NCBI RefSeq assembly: GCF_000971295.1
Contig: NZ_LANJ01000011.1
Span: 186,001-250,000 of the forward strand
Reading direction: 5' to 3'
Source: Devosia epidermidihirudinis
GTDB lineage: Bacteria; Pseudomonadota; Alphaproteobacteria; Rhizobiales; Devosiaceae
Length of the DNA stretch: 64,000 bases
Both the position numbers and the translations under genes were made by a program. The notes under the pieces were generated by a model. It saw only the letters and a program-made list of their open reading frames with translations. It was not told the DNA's origin and did not search any database. Shown here piece by piece: positions 1 to 7,631 of this stretch; the first letter of the stretch is position 1, and each line of letters begins with the position of its first letter.

Positions 1-211
1 CGTTTCCCCCGATCTCAGCCACTATGATGGCATCGTGCCCTGCGGGATTACCGATCAGGGCGTCACGAGCTTTGAGGATTTGGGGCAAATAGTGTCGCTG
101 CCTGAGGTCGATTCGGTGCTGCGGACGGCGTTTGAGCGCCGGTTCGGCCCCACAATTGCCGGCGATGAGGAAAGTCTTGTCAGCGTTGTTCAGCATGGCC
201 AAGTTGCGTAA
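1..211 (+). CDS. lipB: Octanoyltransferase LipB, C-terminal end (partial)
   Basis: The last 69 codons of a reading frame that enters from outside the window; frame starts at base 2 and stops with TAA at 209-211. LipB moves the octanoyl group from acyl carrier protein to lipoyl domains of 2-oxoacid dehydrogenases and the glycine cleavage system, in the cytoplasm. The visible stretch [20 protein letters not shown] matches the family's end; the Cys in VPCG is the expected acyl-thioester nucleophile. The catalytic Lys lies outside the window. Family and product are clear from this segment, but the start cannot be seen. Confidence 0.85.
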   Translation, partial: VSPDLSHYDGIVPCGITDQGVTSFEDLGQIVSLPEVDSVLRTAFERRFGPTIAGDEESLVSVVQHGQVA

Positions 212-244
212 CAATCGAATCGAGCCTTATCCAAGGAGCCCGAG

Positions 245-766
245 ATGACGCTGGACGATCTGAAACGCCTGTTTACCCGCCAGACGCTGTTCCGGCTCGA
301 TGCAATCCTCTCGCCCAAGCTGGTTCCGATTCTCTATGCGCTCGGACTCGCAGGCATTTTGCTCTGGGCAGTCAGCCATCTGTTCTGGAGCTTCGGCTTT
401 GGTTTTGGCAACGGTCTTTGGGGTCTGCTTGAAATCGCGGTGTTCGGCCTGTTGCTGCTGGTGGTGCTGCGCATCTCCTGCGAGGCGCTGCTGGTGTGGT
501 TCAAAGCTCACGAATCGAGCGGCGAGACGGTGAACCGTTCGCGCTTTTCGGCCTCGCTGCTGGATGAAGTGCGCGACGCCATTCGCGATCTCGCCGAAGA
601 AGGTGACGCCGTCGATTACGCGGAGGCTGACGAATATCTGACGCCGGGTACCGAGCCCGCTCCGTACGTGCCGCCGGAGACCACGACGCGCGCTCCGGCG
701 ACGACATCGGGCGAAGTGTTCAAGCCACGCCGCACCGCCAAACGGACGCCGCCGCCGAAGGCTTGA
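245..766 (+). CDS. DUF4282 domain membrane protein
   Basis: A 173-residue protein starting 33 bases after lipB, with an AGGAG-like site just upstream of the ATG. The N-terminal part, LFRLDAILSPKLVPILYALG, followed by two membrane segments (about residues 28-47 and 58-82), fits the DUF4282 family of small inner-membrane proteins of unknown role. After residue 90 the chain is soluble: an acidic stretch, then a Pro/Thr-rich tail ending in basic residues (KPRRTAKRTPPPKA), probably disordered and cytoplasmic. Co-direction with lipB suggests possible co-transcription, but nothing shows a functional link. No enzymatic motif is visible. Confidence 0.75.
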   Translation: MTLDDLKRLFTRQTLFRLDAILSPKLVPILYALGLAGILLWAVSHLFWSFGFGFGNGLWGLLEIAVFGLLLLVVLRISCEALLVWFKAHESSGETVNRSRFSASLLDEVRDAIRDLAEEGDAVDYAEADEYLTPGTEPAPYVPPETTTRAPATTSGEVFKPRRTAKRTPPPKA

Positions 767-817
767 GGCCTGGCGCCCGCTCAGGGACTAGCGGGCACAG
801 CTACCCCATCCACGACG

Positions 818-896
818 TCATTGCCCGGCTTGTCCGGGCAATCCATTTTCTGGGGCTGTGACGGAAGGTGGATCACCCGGACGAGCCGGGTGATGA
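818..896. repeat. Two-hairpin intergenic palindrome, copy 1
   Basis: Two perfect 9-base-pair hairpins: ATTGCCCGG/CCGGGCAAT (820-828 with 834-842, loop CTTGT) and ATCACCCGG/CCGGGTGAT (872-880 with 886-894, loop ACGAG). A related pair lies in the opposite orientation at 50317-50392. The layout resembles REP/BIME-type elements; no transposase is nearby. Confidence 0.7.
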
Positions 897-931
897 CGAT
901 CGGGGAGAATGCTGGTCACTTCCGACCAAAC

Positions 932-966
932 AAAAAGGCCGCCGTGACATTAGTCTCGGCGGCCTT
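932..966 (-). terminator. Rho-independent terminator of doxX
   Basis: A perfect 10-base-pair stem, AAGGCCGCCG (935-944) with CGGCGGCCTT (957-966), is followed on the reverse strand by a T-rich run. It lies 20 bases past the doxX stop, the expected place for its terminator. Confidence 0.8.
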
Positions 967-985
967 AGTCATTTCAACAGAAGCG

Positions 986-1363
986 TTACTTCTTGTTGAT
1001 GCTCCAGGCGCCGGGGCCGGCGAATACCAGGTAGAGGAATACGAAGCAGAACAGCACTGCTGCGTCGCCGCCATTGCCCACTGGCCAGAAGCCGCCCATG
1101 CCGACATGGACCATCCAGAAAGCCACCGCCATCGTGCCAGAGGCGATGAATGCGGCGTAGCGGGTGAAGAACCCGATGGTGATCAGGATACCCGCGACGA
1201 TTTCGATGATGGCGGCCAGCAGCATCAGGCCTTCGGCGGGGCCCTGTGCGGGAACCGGGAAACCGAACAGTTTCTGCGTGCCGTGGGCAAGGAACAGGAG
1301 TGCAGCAACGATGCGCAGCACGGCGAGGGCCTGCGGCGCGTAAGCGGAGAGACGATCGAACAT
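986..1363 (-). CDS. DoxX family membrane protein
   Basis: A 125-residue protein starting MFDRLSAYAPQAL; the ATG at 1363 has AAGGA six bases upstream, better than an in-frame start 17 codons earlier. Four hydrophobic segments are visible (about residues 13-30, 48-66, 73-92 and 98-117). The pattern LRIVAALLFLAHGTQKLFGF near the N-terminus is typical of DoxX/DoxD-type inner-membrane proteins. Members are linked to quinone-related or thiol redox functions, but most, like this one, have no known substrate. It is monocistronic, with its own terminator, divergent from rimO. Confidence 0.8.
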   Translation of the reverse strand: MFDRLSAYAPQALAVLRIVAALLFLAHGTQKLFGFPVPAQGPAEGLMLLAAIIEIVAGILITIGFFTRYAAFIASGTMAVAFWMVHVGMGGFWPVGNGGDAAVLFCFVFLYLVFAGPGAWSINKK

Positions 1364-1481
1364 ATTCAGTCCTTTTGGGCGTGTTGAGTGCTGCGCCACA
1401 GTCAATTGACGCAATCCAAGGGTGCCACTAGGCGAAATAGTTGCAAGCGAGAACTAGCGTATTGCCGGACGCACTGTTCAC

Positions 1482-1494
1482 TTGACGGTGTCAA
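1482..1494. promoter_or_regulatory. Palindrome in the doxX-rimO divergent region
   Basis: TTGACGGTGTCAA is a perfect 5-base inverted repeat around GGT in the 299-base gap between two divergent genes. It could be an operator or overlap a -35 element; there is no further evidence. Confidence 0.25.
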
Positions 1495-1598
1495 AGCCGC
1501 CGTAATTGTCCAGTAACTGCGTGCTTCGGGTGATTTTCAAGTCTCGGTGATCGCCACTGGCTGCAGGGCTGTCCGGCGCGGTACGGGAGACAGTCACA

Positions 1599-1627
1599 TT
1601 GCGTAACCGTCCAATTTTCTATATGAC
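1599..1627 (+). promoter_or_regulatory. Candidate sigma-70-type promoter of rimO
   Basis: TTGCGT (1599-1604), a 17-base spacer and TATGAC (1622-1627) lie 36 bases before the rimO ATG. The spacing is ideal, the boxes are moderate matches. Confidence 0.35.
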
Positions 1628-1662
1628 GCGCCCAACAATCTCCCCATGGAACTCACGCCCCT

Positions 1663-2994
1663 ATGACCCAAGCGCCAAAAATTGGCCTGGTCAGCCTTGG
1701 CTGCCCCAAAGCCCTTGTTGATAGCGAACGCATTATGTCCACGCTGCGCTCGCAGGGCTACTCGTTCAGCCGCGACTATGCCGGCGCCGATATCGTGCTC
1801 GTCAACACCTGCGGCTTCCTCGACTCCGCCAAGCAGGAATCGCTCGAAGCCATCGGCGAGGCCCTTAACGAAAACGGTCGCGTTATCGTTACGGGTTGCC
1901 TCGGTGTCGAAGAAGAGCTGATCCGCGCAACGCATCCGTCGGTGCTCGCCATTTCCGGTCCGCACCAATACGAGAACGTCGTCAGCGCCGTGCACGAGCA
2001 TCTGCCGCCCGTGCCCAACAAGTTCGTTGATCTGGTGCCCGAGCAGGGCCTCAAGCTGACGCCGCGCCACTACGCGTATCTGAAGATTTCCGAAGGCTGC
2101 AACAACCGCTGCTCCTTCTGCATCATCCCGCAGATTCGTGGCGATCTGGCTTCGCGCCCTGCCGCTGGCATTCTGGGTGAGGCCGAGGGCCTGATCCGTT
2201 CGGGCGTCAAGGAACTGCTGGTGATCTCACAGGATACCAGCGCCTACGGCGTTGATATCAAGTATGCCGAGAGCAATTACCGTGGCCGTCCGGTCAAGGC
2301 GAAGTTCTACGATCTCGCCAAGGAACTGGGCCAGCTCGGCGCGTGGGTGCGCCTGCACTATGTGTACCCCTACCCCCATGTCGATCAGGTCATGGAGCTG
2401 ATGGCCGAAGGCCTCGTCCTGCCCTATCTCGACATTCCCTTCCAGCACGCCTCTCCCAAGGTGCTGAAGGCCATGCGTCGTCCTGCCCATCAGGACAAGA
2501 CGCTCAATCGCATCCTAAAGTGGCGCGAGCAGGTTCCAGACCTGACCGTGCGCTCCAACTTCATCGTCGGCTTCCCCGGCGAGACCGAAGAGGACTTCGA
2601 GATGATGCTCGACTTCATCGAAGAAGCCGAGATCGATCGCGCAGGCTGCTTCAAGTATGAGCCCGTCACCGGCGCACCAGCCAATGAACTCGAAGGCATC
2701 GTGCCTGATGAAGTCATGCAGGATCGCTTCGAGCGCCTGATGGAAGTCGCCCAGAACGTGTCGACCGGCCAGCTGGCCAAGAAGGTCGGCCGCACCATCG
2801 ACGTGCTAGTGGACGATGTTGACCCGGACAATAACCGCGTGATCGCGCGCTCCAAGTGGGATGCGCCAGAGATCGACGGCCAGGTCATCGTCTCCAATGC
2901 CGATGGCATCAAGGTTGGCGACATGGTGTCCGTACTGGTCACCGCCAGCGACGAATACGATTTGTTCGCCGAGCCAGTCAAAGCGCTGAACTGA
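1663..2994 (+). CDS. rimO: Ribosomal protein S12 methylthiotransferase RimO
   Basis: A 443-residue radical-SAM enzyme that adds a methylthio group to the beta carbon of the conserved Asp of ribosomal protein S12. The N-terminal methylthiotransferase domain has Cys14, Cys50 and Cys79 for the auxiliary 4Fe-4S cluster. The radical-SAM motif CNNRCSFC places Cys146, Cys150 and Cys153 on the SAM cluster. A TRAM domain for substrate binding closes the protein (from about residue 375). The opening [19 protein letters not shown] is characteristic of RimO rather than MiaB. Its target, S12, is encoded in this window at 38787-39158 with the modified Asp89 intact. It is probably monocistronic, with its own terminator. 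Confidence 0.95.
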   Translation: MTQAPKIGLVSLGCPKALVDSERIMSTLRSQGYSFSRDYAGADIVLVNTCGFLDSAKQESLEAIGEALNENGRVIVTGCLGVEEELIRATHPSVLAISGPHQYENVVSAVHEHLPPVPNKFVDLVPEQGLKLTPRHYAYLKISEGCNNRCSFCIIPQIRGDLASRPAAGILGEAEGLIRSGVKELLVISQDTSAYGVDIKYAESNYRGRPVKAKFYDLAKELGQLGAWVRLHYVYPYPHVDQVMELMAEGLVLPYLDIPFQHASPKVLKAMRRPAHQDKTLNRILKWREQVPDLTVRSNFIVGFPGETEEDFEMMLDFIEEAEIDRAGCFKYEPVTGAPANELEGIVPDEVMQDRFERLMEVAQNVSTGQLAKKVGRTIDVLVDDVDPDNNRVIARSKWDAPEIDGQVIVSNADGIKVGDMVSVLVTASDEYDLFAEPVKALN

Positions 2995-3015
2995 GCGCGG
3001 CGGAAACTGCACTGC

Positions 3016-3051
3016 AAAAGGCGTCACCTCGGTGGCGCCTTTTGTGTTTTG
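3016..3051 (+). terminator. Rho-independent terminator of rimO
   Basis: AAAAGGCGTCACC (3016-3028) pairs with GGTGGCGCCTTTT (3031-3043), with one G-T wobble, and is followed by TGTGTTTT. It lies 22 bases after the rimO stop. Confidence 0.85.
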
Positions 3052-3164
3052 GGGCCGAACCAATAAGTCCATTCCGCGTTTAAGTCTCTGAGACGGCGCA
3101 GACTTGTATTCCTTCACGCCTGTGGCACGCTCGACTTGTTGTGAGTCCATTAGGAGGCAAGGGA

Positions 3165-3416
3165 ATGGGTTTCGACGGCGTAGGTTGGTTGGCAGCAATT
3201 ATCATCGGCGGTCTCGCCGGGTGGTTGGCCAAGCAGTTCATGCAGACAAATACGGGTCTGCTGATGAACATTCTTCTCGGCATCGTTGGCGCCATTATCG
3301 CCAGCTTGATCTTGGGTGTCCTTGGCATCTCCTTTGCGGGATGGCTGGGCTACCTCATCGCGGGCTTTATCGGCGCCTGCATCATCATTGCGATCGGACG
3401 CGCGGTATCGCGCTGA
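3165..3416 (+). CDS. GlsB/YeaQ/YmgE-type small membrane protein
   Basis: An 83-residue, very hydrophobic protein beginning MGFDGVGWLAAIIIGGLAGW. The ATG at 3165 is chosen because a perfect AGGAGG lies seven bases upstream. Three membrane segments (about residues 7-22, 32-52 and 57-75) and Gly-rich turns such as GGLAGWLAKQF match the transglycosylase-associated/GlsB (YeaQ, YmgE) family. These are inner-membrane proteins usually induced by envelope or general stress; the biochemical role is unknown. It stands alone between rimO and the sulfate importer. Confidence 0.85.
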   Translation: MGFDGVGWLAAIIIGGLAGWLAKQFMQTNTGLLMNILLGIVGAIIASLILGVLGISFAGWLGYLIAGFIGACIIIAIGRAVSR

Positions 3417-3577
3417 ACATCAGGTCGGTCGCCCCAGGCGGCCGGCCTTTCCTGCCGAAACGAATTCGCGCGGTGACGCCGCTTCGCGCAACAGGTTTGC
3501 CCCCTCGCCTCGCCTTGTAAATTACTGATCCGGGCCAAGCGTTTACCGCTAGACGCATGCGCGGAGGGCAATGCATC

Positions 3578-3612
3578 AAACACCCAACGGTTTCTCATTG
3601 GTTGGGTTTTGG
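3578..3612 (+). promoter_or_regulatory. Leader hairpin before the sulfate importer operon
   Basis: ACCCAAC (3582-3588) pairs with GTTGGGT (3601-3607) and is followed by TTT, only ten bases before the ATG of the binding-protein gene. The shape is terminator-like, and a hairpin this close to the start could also hide the ribosome site. Structured leaders (the sul1 motif) have been described before sulfate-transport genes of alphaproteobacteria; whether this is one cannot be judged by eye. Confidence 0.4.
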
Positions 3613-3619
3613 CGCAGAC

Positions 3620-4618
3620 ATGAACAAGCTTTTCACCACCGCATTCACAGTTCTGGCACTGGGCAGCACACCCGCCTTCGCTCAGCCGACTGACATTCTC
3701 AATGTGTCCTATGACATTGCGCGCGAGCTGTTCGAGGCCGTCAACACGGCCTTCGTTCCAGCCTATGCTGCAGCATCGGGCACCACAGTCACCGTCAACC
3801 AGTCCCACGCCGGTTCGTCCGCACAGGCTCGCGCTGTGATCGAAGGTCTGCCGGGCGATGTCGTGACCTTCAATCAGGTCGTCGATATCGAAAAGCTGGC
3901 GGATGCCGGTTTCGTGTCGGCCGATTGGGCGACCGAGTTCCCCAACAATGCCTCGCCCTTCTATTCGCTGCCAGCGTTCCTCGTGCGCGCCGGCAACCCA
4001 AAGGGCATCAAGGACTGGGGCGATCTGGCCGCTGACGGCGTTCAGGTGATTTTCCCGAACCCAAAGACCTCAGGCAATGGCCGCTACACCTACCTCGCCG
4101 CTCGCGCCTGGGCCAATGAGGAATATGCTGGTGACGAGGCCAAAGTCGAAGAGTTCCTGACCAAGCTGTTCAACAACGTTCCAGTGTTCGAGACCGGCGG
4201 CCGCGCAGCGACGACTGCGTTCACCGAGCGCGCGCTAGGCGACGTGCTGGTGACCTTCGAAGCTGAAGTACTTGGCGTGCGCCAGCAGCTCGGCGCTGAC
4301 AAGTATGACGCCGTGATCCCAAGCGTCAGCCTGCTTTCCGAGTTTCCGGTCGCCATTGTCGACAAGGTTGTCGATGCCCGTGGCAGCCGTGATATTGCCA
4401 AAGCCTATCTCGATTTCCTCTACACCCCAGAAGGCCAGGAAATCGCAGCCTCGCACTTCAACCGCGTCAATGACGAGACGGTTGCCGCTGCTCACGCCGC
4501 TGACTTCCCAGAAGTTCGCCTCGTGACCGTGGAAGATGCATTCGGCGGCTGGAAAGCCGTTTCCGCAGAGCACTTCGCCGATGGCGGCCTGCTGGATAAG
4601 GTTTTCCTGAACCAGTAA
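3620..4618 (+). CDS. Sulfate ABC transporter substrate-binding protein (Sbp/CysP type)
   Basis: A 332-residue periplasmic protein that captures sulfate (possibly thiosulfate) and delivers it to the CysT-CysW permease. The start at 3620 gives a clean Sec signal, MNKLFTTAFTVLALGSTPAFA, with cleavage after AFA; an upstream in-frame start would bury it. Family marks include LNVSYDIARELFEAVN at the mature N-terminus, the ligand loop NQSHAGSSAQARAVI, and DVVTFNQVVDIEKL. NPKTSGNGRYTYLAA lines the other lobe. The gene heads a three-gene operon and is separated from cysT by a strong hairpin. Sbp and CysP cannot be told apart safely, so no symbol is given. Confidence 0.92.
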   Translation: MNKLFTTAFTVLALGSTPAFAQPTDILNVSYDIARELFEAVNTAFVPAYAAASGTTVTVNQSHAGSSAQARAVIEGLPGDVVTFNQVVDIEKLADAGFVSADWATEFPNNASPFYSLPAFLVRAGNPKGIKDWGDLAADGVQVIFPNPKTSGNGRYTYLAARAWANEEYAGDEAKVEEFLTKLFNNVPVFETGGRAATTAFTERALGDVLVTFEAEVLGVRQQLGADKYDAVIPSVSLLSEFPVAIVDKVVDARGSRDIAKAYLDFLYTPEGQEIAASHFNRVNDETVAAAHAADFPEVRLVTVEDAFGGWKAVSAEHFADGGLLDKVFLNQ

Positions 4619-4638
4619 TCGCCGACTGACATTTCTTT

Positions 4639-4666
4639 GCGGCGTGGCTCAAACGAGCCGCGCCGT
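4639..4666 (+). terminator. Intercistronic hairpin between binding protein and cysT
   Basis: A 12-base-pair stem (4639-4650 with 4655-4666, loop AAAC, two G-T pairs) without a proper T-run. Such hairpins after the first gene commonly stabilise the binding-protein mRNA and lower permease expression; here that is inference. Confidence 0.6.
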
Positions 4667-4684
4667 TTGCGCTTGAGGGGTTCA

Positions 4685-5521
4685 ATGGCACAGCGACGCA
4701 GCAAACACCTGCTGCCCGGGTTCGGGCTGACGCTGGGCGTGTCCATGCTCTACCTGACCATCATCATTGCCCTGCCGATCATGGCCATGTTGCTCAAGGT
4801 CGCCGGGATGGGTTGGGATGATTTCTGGCGCATTGTCGCCTCCAACCGCTCGTTGGCTGCCTATCGCATCACCTTCACCTCAGCGTTGGTCGCCACTGTG
4901 TTCAACGGCATTTTCGGGTTGCTGCTCGCCTGGGTGCTGACGCGATACACTTTCCCGGGCAAGCGCGTTCTCGATGCGCTGGTGGACCTGCCTTTCGCGC
5001 TGCCGACGGCGGTTGCCGGTCTGGTTCTGGTGACGCTGTTTGCCGACACGGGCTGGTATGGGCAGATTCTTGAGCCCAACGGCATCAAGGTCAACTACAC
5101 TCAGCTTGGCATTATTGCGGCGATGACCTTCACCTCGATCCCCTTCGTGGTTCGCACGGTTCAGCCTGTGCTCGAAGAGGTGGAAAGCGACCTTGAGGAG
5201 GCAGCGCAGACGCTGGGCGCGACACGCTGGCAGGTGTTCGCCCGGGTGATCTGGCCAACCATACTGCCCGCCTTCATGGCCGGGTGCGTGCTGTCTTTCG
5301 CCCGAAGCCTTGGTGAGTTTGGCGCGGTGGTGTTCATCGCCGGTAACCTGCCGGGCTTCACCGAGATTGTGTCCCTGCTGATCTATATCCGGCTCGATGA
5401 GTTCAACTATCCCGGCGCGGCGGCGCTGGCATTCATCCTGCTGCTGACGGCCTTCCTTACTCTTGCCGCCACCAACGCCCTGCAGGCGTGGCAGGTGCGC
5501 TATGCGGACAGGAGCCGGTGA
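4685..5521 (+). CDS. cysT: Sulfate ABC transporter permease CysT (CysU)
   Basis: A 278-residue inner-membrane permease subunit of the sulfate/thiosulfate importer. The ATG at 4685 has GAGG six bases upstream; an earlier in-frame start at 4637 would add an Arg-rich stretch lying inside the intercistronic hairpin. Six membrane segments are visible, the first at about residues 16-38. The coupling (EAA) loop is EEAAQTLGATRWQVFARVIW near residue 180, which docks on the ATPase. SFARSLGEFGAVVFIAGN is characteristic of CysT. The stop overlaps the cysW start by one base, so the two permease subunits are translationally coupled. Confidence 0.93.
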   Translation: MAQRRSKHLLPGFGLTLGVSMLYLTIIIALPIMAMLLKVAGMGWDDFWRIVASNRSLAAYRITFTSALVATVFNGIFGLLLAWVLTRYTFPGKRVLDALVDLPFALPTAVAGLVLVTLFADTGWYGQILEPNGIKVNYTQLGIIAAMTFTSIPFVVRTVQPVLEEVESDLEEAAQTLGATRWQVFARVIWPTILPAFMAGCVLSFARSLGEFGAVVFIAGNLPGFTEIVSLLIYIRLDEFNYPGAAALAFILLLTAFLTLAATNALQAWQVRYADRSR

Positions 5522-6333
5522 TGACAGCCAAGATCGTTCGTTCGCCGGCCGAAATCACCCTGATCGGACTGGCCTTTGTGTTTTCGGCGCTGATCCTATT
5601 GGTGCCGCTGGCACTGATCTTTGCCTTTGCATTGCGCGAAGGCGTCGGCGCCTATTTCGCCAATATCCTCGAGCGCAATACGTTGCACGCCATTGGCGTG
5701 ACTGTGCTGACGGCCGTTATCGTGGTGCCGATCAACATCGTCATCGGTATTTGCGTTGCGTGGCTGGTGACGCGGTTCAAGTTTCCGGGCCGCCAGCTGG
5801 TCATCACCTTTGTCGAGCTGCCGGCGTCGGTCAGCCCGATCGTGGCGGGCGTGGTCTATCTGTTCCTCTACGGCAATCAGGGCCTGCTTGGCCCGCTCCT
5901 TCAGTTCGCCAATATCCAGCTGATGTTCACCGTTACGGCGATCATTCTGGTGAGCCTGTTCGTCACTGCACCCTTCGTCGCGCGCGAGCTGATACCGCTG
6001 ATGCAACAACAGGGCACCGAGGACGAGGAAGCCGCACTATCGCTTGGCGCGAATGGCTGGCAGATGTTCTGGCATGTGACCCTGCCCAATATCCGCTGGG
6101 CGCTGCTCTATGGCGCGGTGCTGACCAATGCGCGCGTGATGGGCGAATATGGCGCGGTGTCGGTGGTGTCGGGGTCCATTCGTGGCCAGACCAATACGCT
6201 GCCGCTGCAGATTTCGCAGCTGTTCAACGATTTCAACATCGCCGGAGCGTTTGCGGCAGCGTCGACATTGGCGCTGATCGCGGTGGTGACGCTGGTGTTG
6301 AAGGCCGGGCTTGAGGGGCGCGGCTGGCGATAA
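5521..6333 (+). CDS. cysW: Sulfate ABC transporter permease CysW
   Basis: A 270-residue partner of CysT, forming the heterodimeric membrane channel. Its ATG shares one base with the cysT stop (TGATG). Six membrane segments are seen; the coupling loop is DEEAALSLGANGWQMFWHVT near residue 175. The MGEYGAVSVVSGSIRGQTNT stretch is typical of CysW. An ATPase gene (cysA) normally follows but here the next gene is convergent and unrelated, so the ATPase must be encoded elsewhere or shared with another importer. Transcription probably ends in the palindromes at 6355-6487. Confidence 0.93.
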   Translation: MTAKIVRSPAEITLIGLAFVFSALILLVPLALIFAFALREGVGAYFANILERNTLHAIGVTVLTAVIVVPINIVIGICVAWLVTRFKFPGRQLVITFVELPASVSPIVAGVVYLFLYGNQGLLGPLLQFANIQLMFTVTAIILVSLFVTAPFVARELIPLMQQQGTEDEEAALSLGANGWQMFWHVTLPNIRWALLYGAVLTNARVMGEYGAVSVVSGSIRGQTNTLPLQISQLFNDFNIAGAFAAASTLALIAVVTLVLKAGLEGRGWR

Positions 6334-6354
6334 GCCTGCGCTGTGTGGGGAGAG

Positions 6355-6377
6355 GCCCTCGGATCAAGTCCGAGGGC
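6355..6377. repeat. CCCTCGGA palindrome, copy 1
   Basis: GCCCTCGGA (6355-6363) pairs with TCCGAGGGC (6369-6377) around TCAAG. The same palindrome occurs at 10291-10311 and 10343-10363. It may also serve as a transcription end for cysW. Confidence 0.65.
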
Positions 6378-6439
6378 GCGCCGGTGGGTGGGATGGATGG
6401 TTGGATGGCGTACAAATGACGTCATCATCCACAGCGTCT

Positions 6440-6487
6440 GCGAAAGCGGGAATCTCACTTGGGATGAAGGGGGATTCCCGCTTTCGC
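6440..6487. repeat. 15-bp inverted repeat between convergent genes
   Basis: GCGAAAGCGGGAATC (6440-6454) is the exact inverse of GATTCCCGCTTTCGC (6473-6487), with an 18-base loop. The right arm is itself followed by GGGAATGACG, a pattern seen in dispersed repeats of many proteobacteria. It lies in the 228-base gap between cysW and the convergent dioxygenase gene. Confidence 0.65.
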
Positions 6488-6561
6488 GGGAATGACGTGG
6501 TGGTTGGCGGCGGGCACGGAAACGCGGGAGCGTGAACCTCACCGCGCTTCCACTCCGTCCA

Positions 6562-7500
6562 TCACTTCCAGCTTTTTAGACCCAGCAGTCTCTCGCCTAG
6601 CTCCGTCAATTTCGCGGTTTTTGCGTTCTTCTTTTCCCACTCGCGCGGATCGCCCGGAAAGGCGTCGCGCTGGGGGTGGTCGAGTTCGCGCCAGAGGCGG
6701 ATGCGCTCGGTGCGTTCGGCCACATTGGCCTCGTCGGCGGGGTACATCGAGATGTATTGCGCCATGCGCACGCGGTCCTTGGAGTGGTTGGGGCGGACGC
6801 CATGGGCGAGCAGCGTGTTGAAGATCATAAGATCGCCCGGCTCCATTTCGATATTAGTGATCTTTAGGCCAGTGGTGTCCGGATGCATCGGGTCGCGGTC
6901 GGCGGGCTGGGTCTTCACCCAATTGTCGAAGTCGTAGAATAGCTCGGGAATGCACTGGAAGCCGCCGACGTCGCCATCCTGTTTCACCAGGCTCAACACG
7001 CCCTGCACGCCAATCGGCAGCGGATCGAGCGAGGTGTCGCTATCCCAGTGGATGAAGCCGTTCGGGTTGCCGTGTACCTTTTTGGGCACATTGAGATTGG
7101 CGCGGTCGATGCTGGTCCAAAGTTCCTCGATGTCCCAGATGTCGACAAAGGCGTCATAGACGCGCGGCTCCATACGGTTATCCCAGAGTAGCTGGTGGTT
7201 GTAGATCTCGACCATGCCGGTGCCATTGAGCTCCTTCATGATGTGATCGCGGCGCTGCGGTGCGTACCAGCTGGTCTGGTCGCCCGGATCCTTTTCATCA
7301 AATTCCCAAAGCAAAGCCTTGAGCCGCTCGACATTTTCCTGCGGCACCGCACCGCGCACAATCACATAGCCCTTGGTCACCCAATGCTCCCAATCCTCTG
7401 GGCTCAGCACCCGGAGCGGCAGCTTCTTGACGATATCCTTGAGCTGGGTGGTAACGACCTGCGTCGTCGGATGGCTGTCGCGTTTGGTGGCGGTCTGCAT
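6562..7500 (-). CDS. Phytanoyl-CoA dioxygenase (PhyH) family protein
   Basis: A 312-residue cytoplasmic Fe(II)/2-oxoglutarate-dependent oxygenase. The metal facial triad is visible as His151 and Asp153 in HWDSD and the distal His233 in LLAHGVRPN. An Arg in KDRVRMAQY about ten residues later is placed to bind the 2-oxoglutarate carboxylate. GDLMIFNTLLAHG is the usual jelly-roll strand before the distal His. The ATG at 7500 has GGGAG six bases upstream. The substrate is unknown; bacterial relatives hydroxylate a wide range of small molecules. It is divergent from an AraC-type regulator 131 bases away, its probable controller. Confidence 0.85.
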   Translation of the reverse strand: MQTATKRDSHPTTQVVTTQLKDIVKKLPLRVLSPEDWEHWVTKGYVIVRGAVPQENVERLKALLWEFDEKDPGDQTSWYAPQRRDHIMKELNGTGMVEIYNHQLLWDNRMEPRVYDAFVDIWDIEELWTSIDRANLNVPKKVHGNPNGFIHWDSDTSLDPLPIGVQGVLSLVKQDGDVGGFQCIPELFYDFDNWVKTQPADRDPMHPDTTGLKITNIEMEPGDLMIFNTLLAHGVRPNHSKDRVRMAQYISMYPADEANVAERTERIRLWRELDHPQRDAFPGDPREWEKKNAKTAKLTELGERLLGLKSWK

Positions 7501-7572
7501 GTTCGGCTCCCATTTCCGTCCCCCTCGGGGCTTGCTGATGGGATGAGGCTAGCCCCACTTCGGGCGCCATAC

Positions 7573-7602
7573 TTGCCGTGGGCTGGCAAATATCGATACT
7601 AT
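7573..7602 (+). promoter_or_regulatory. Candidate promoter of the AraC-type regulator
   Basis: TTGCCG (7573-7578), an 18-base spacer and TACTAT (7597-7602), 29 bases before the regulator's ATG in the divergent region. Fits sigma-70 spacing; untested. Confidence 0.35.
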
Positions 7603-7631
7603 TCTGGCGCAATCACTCACGAGTCCGCCAC

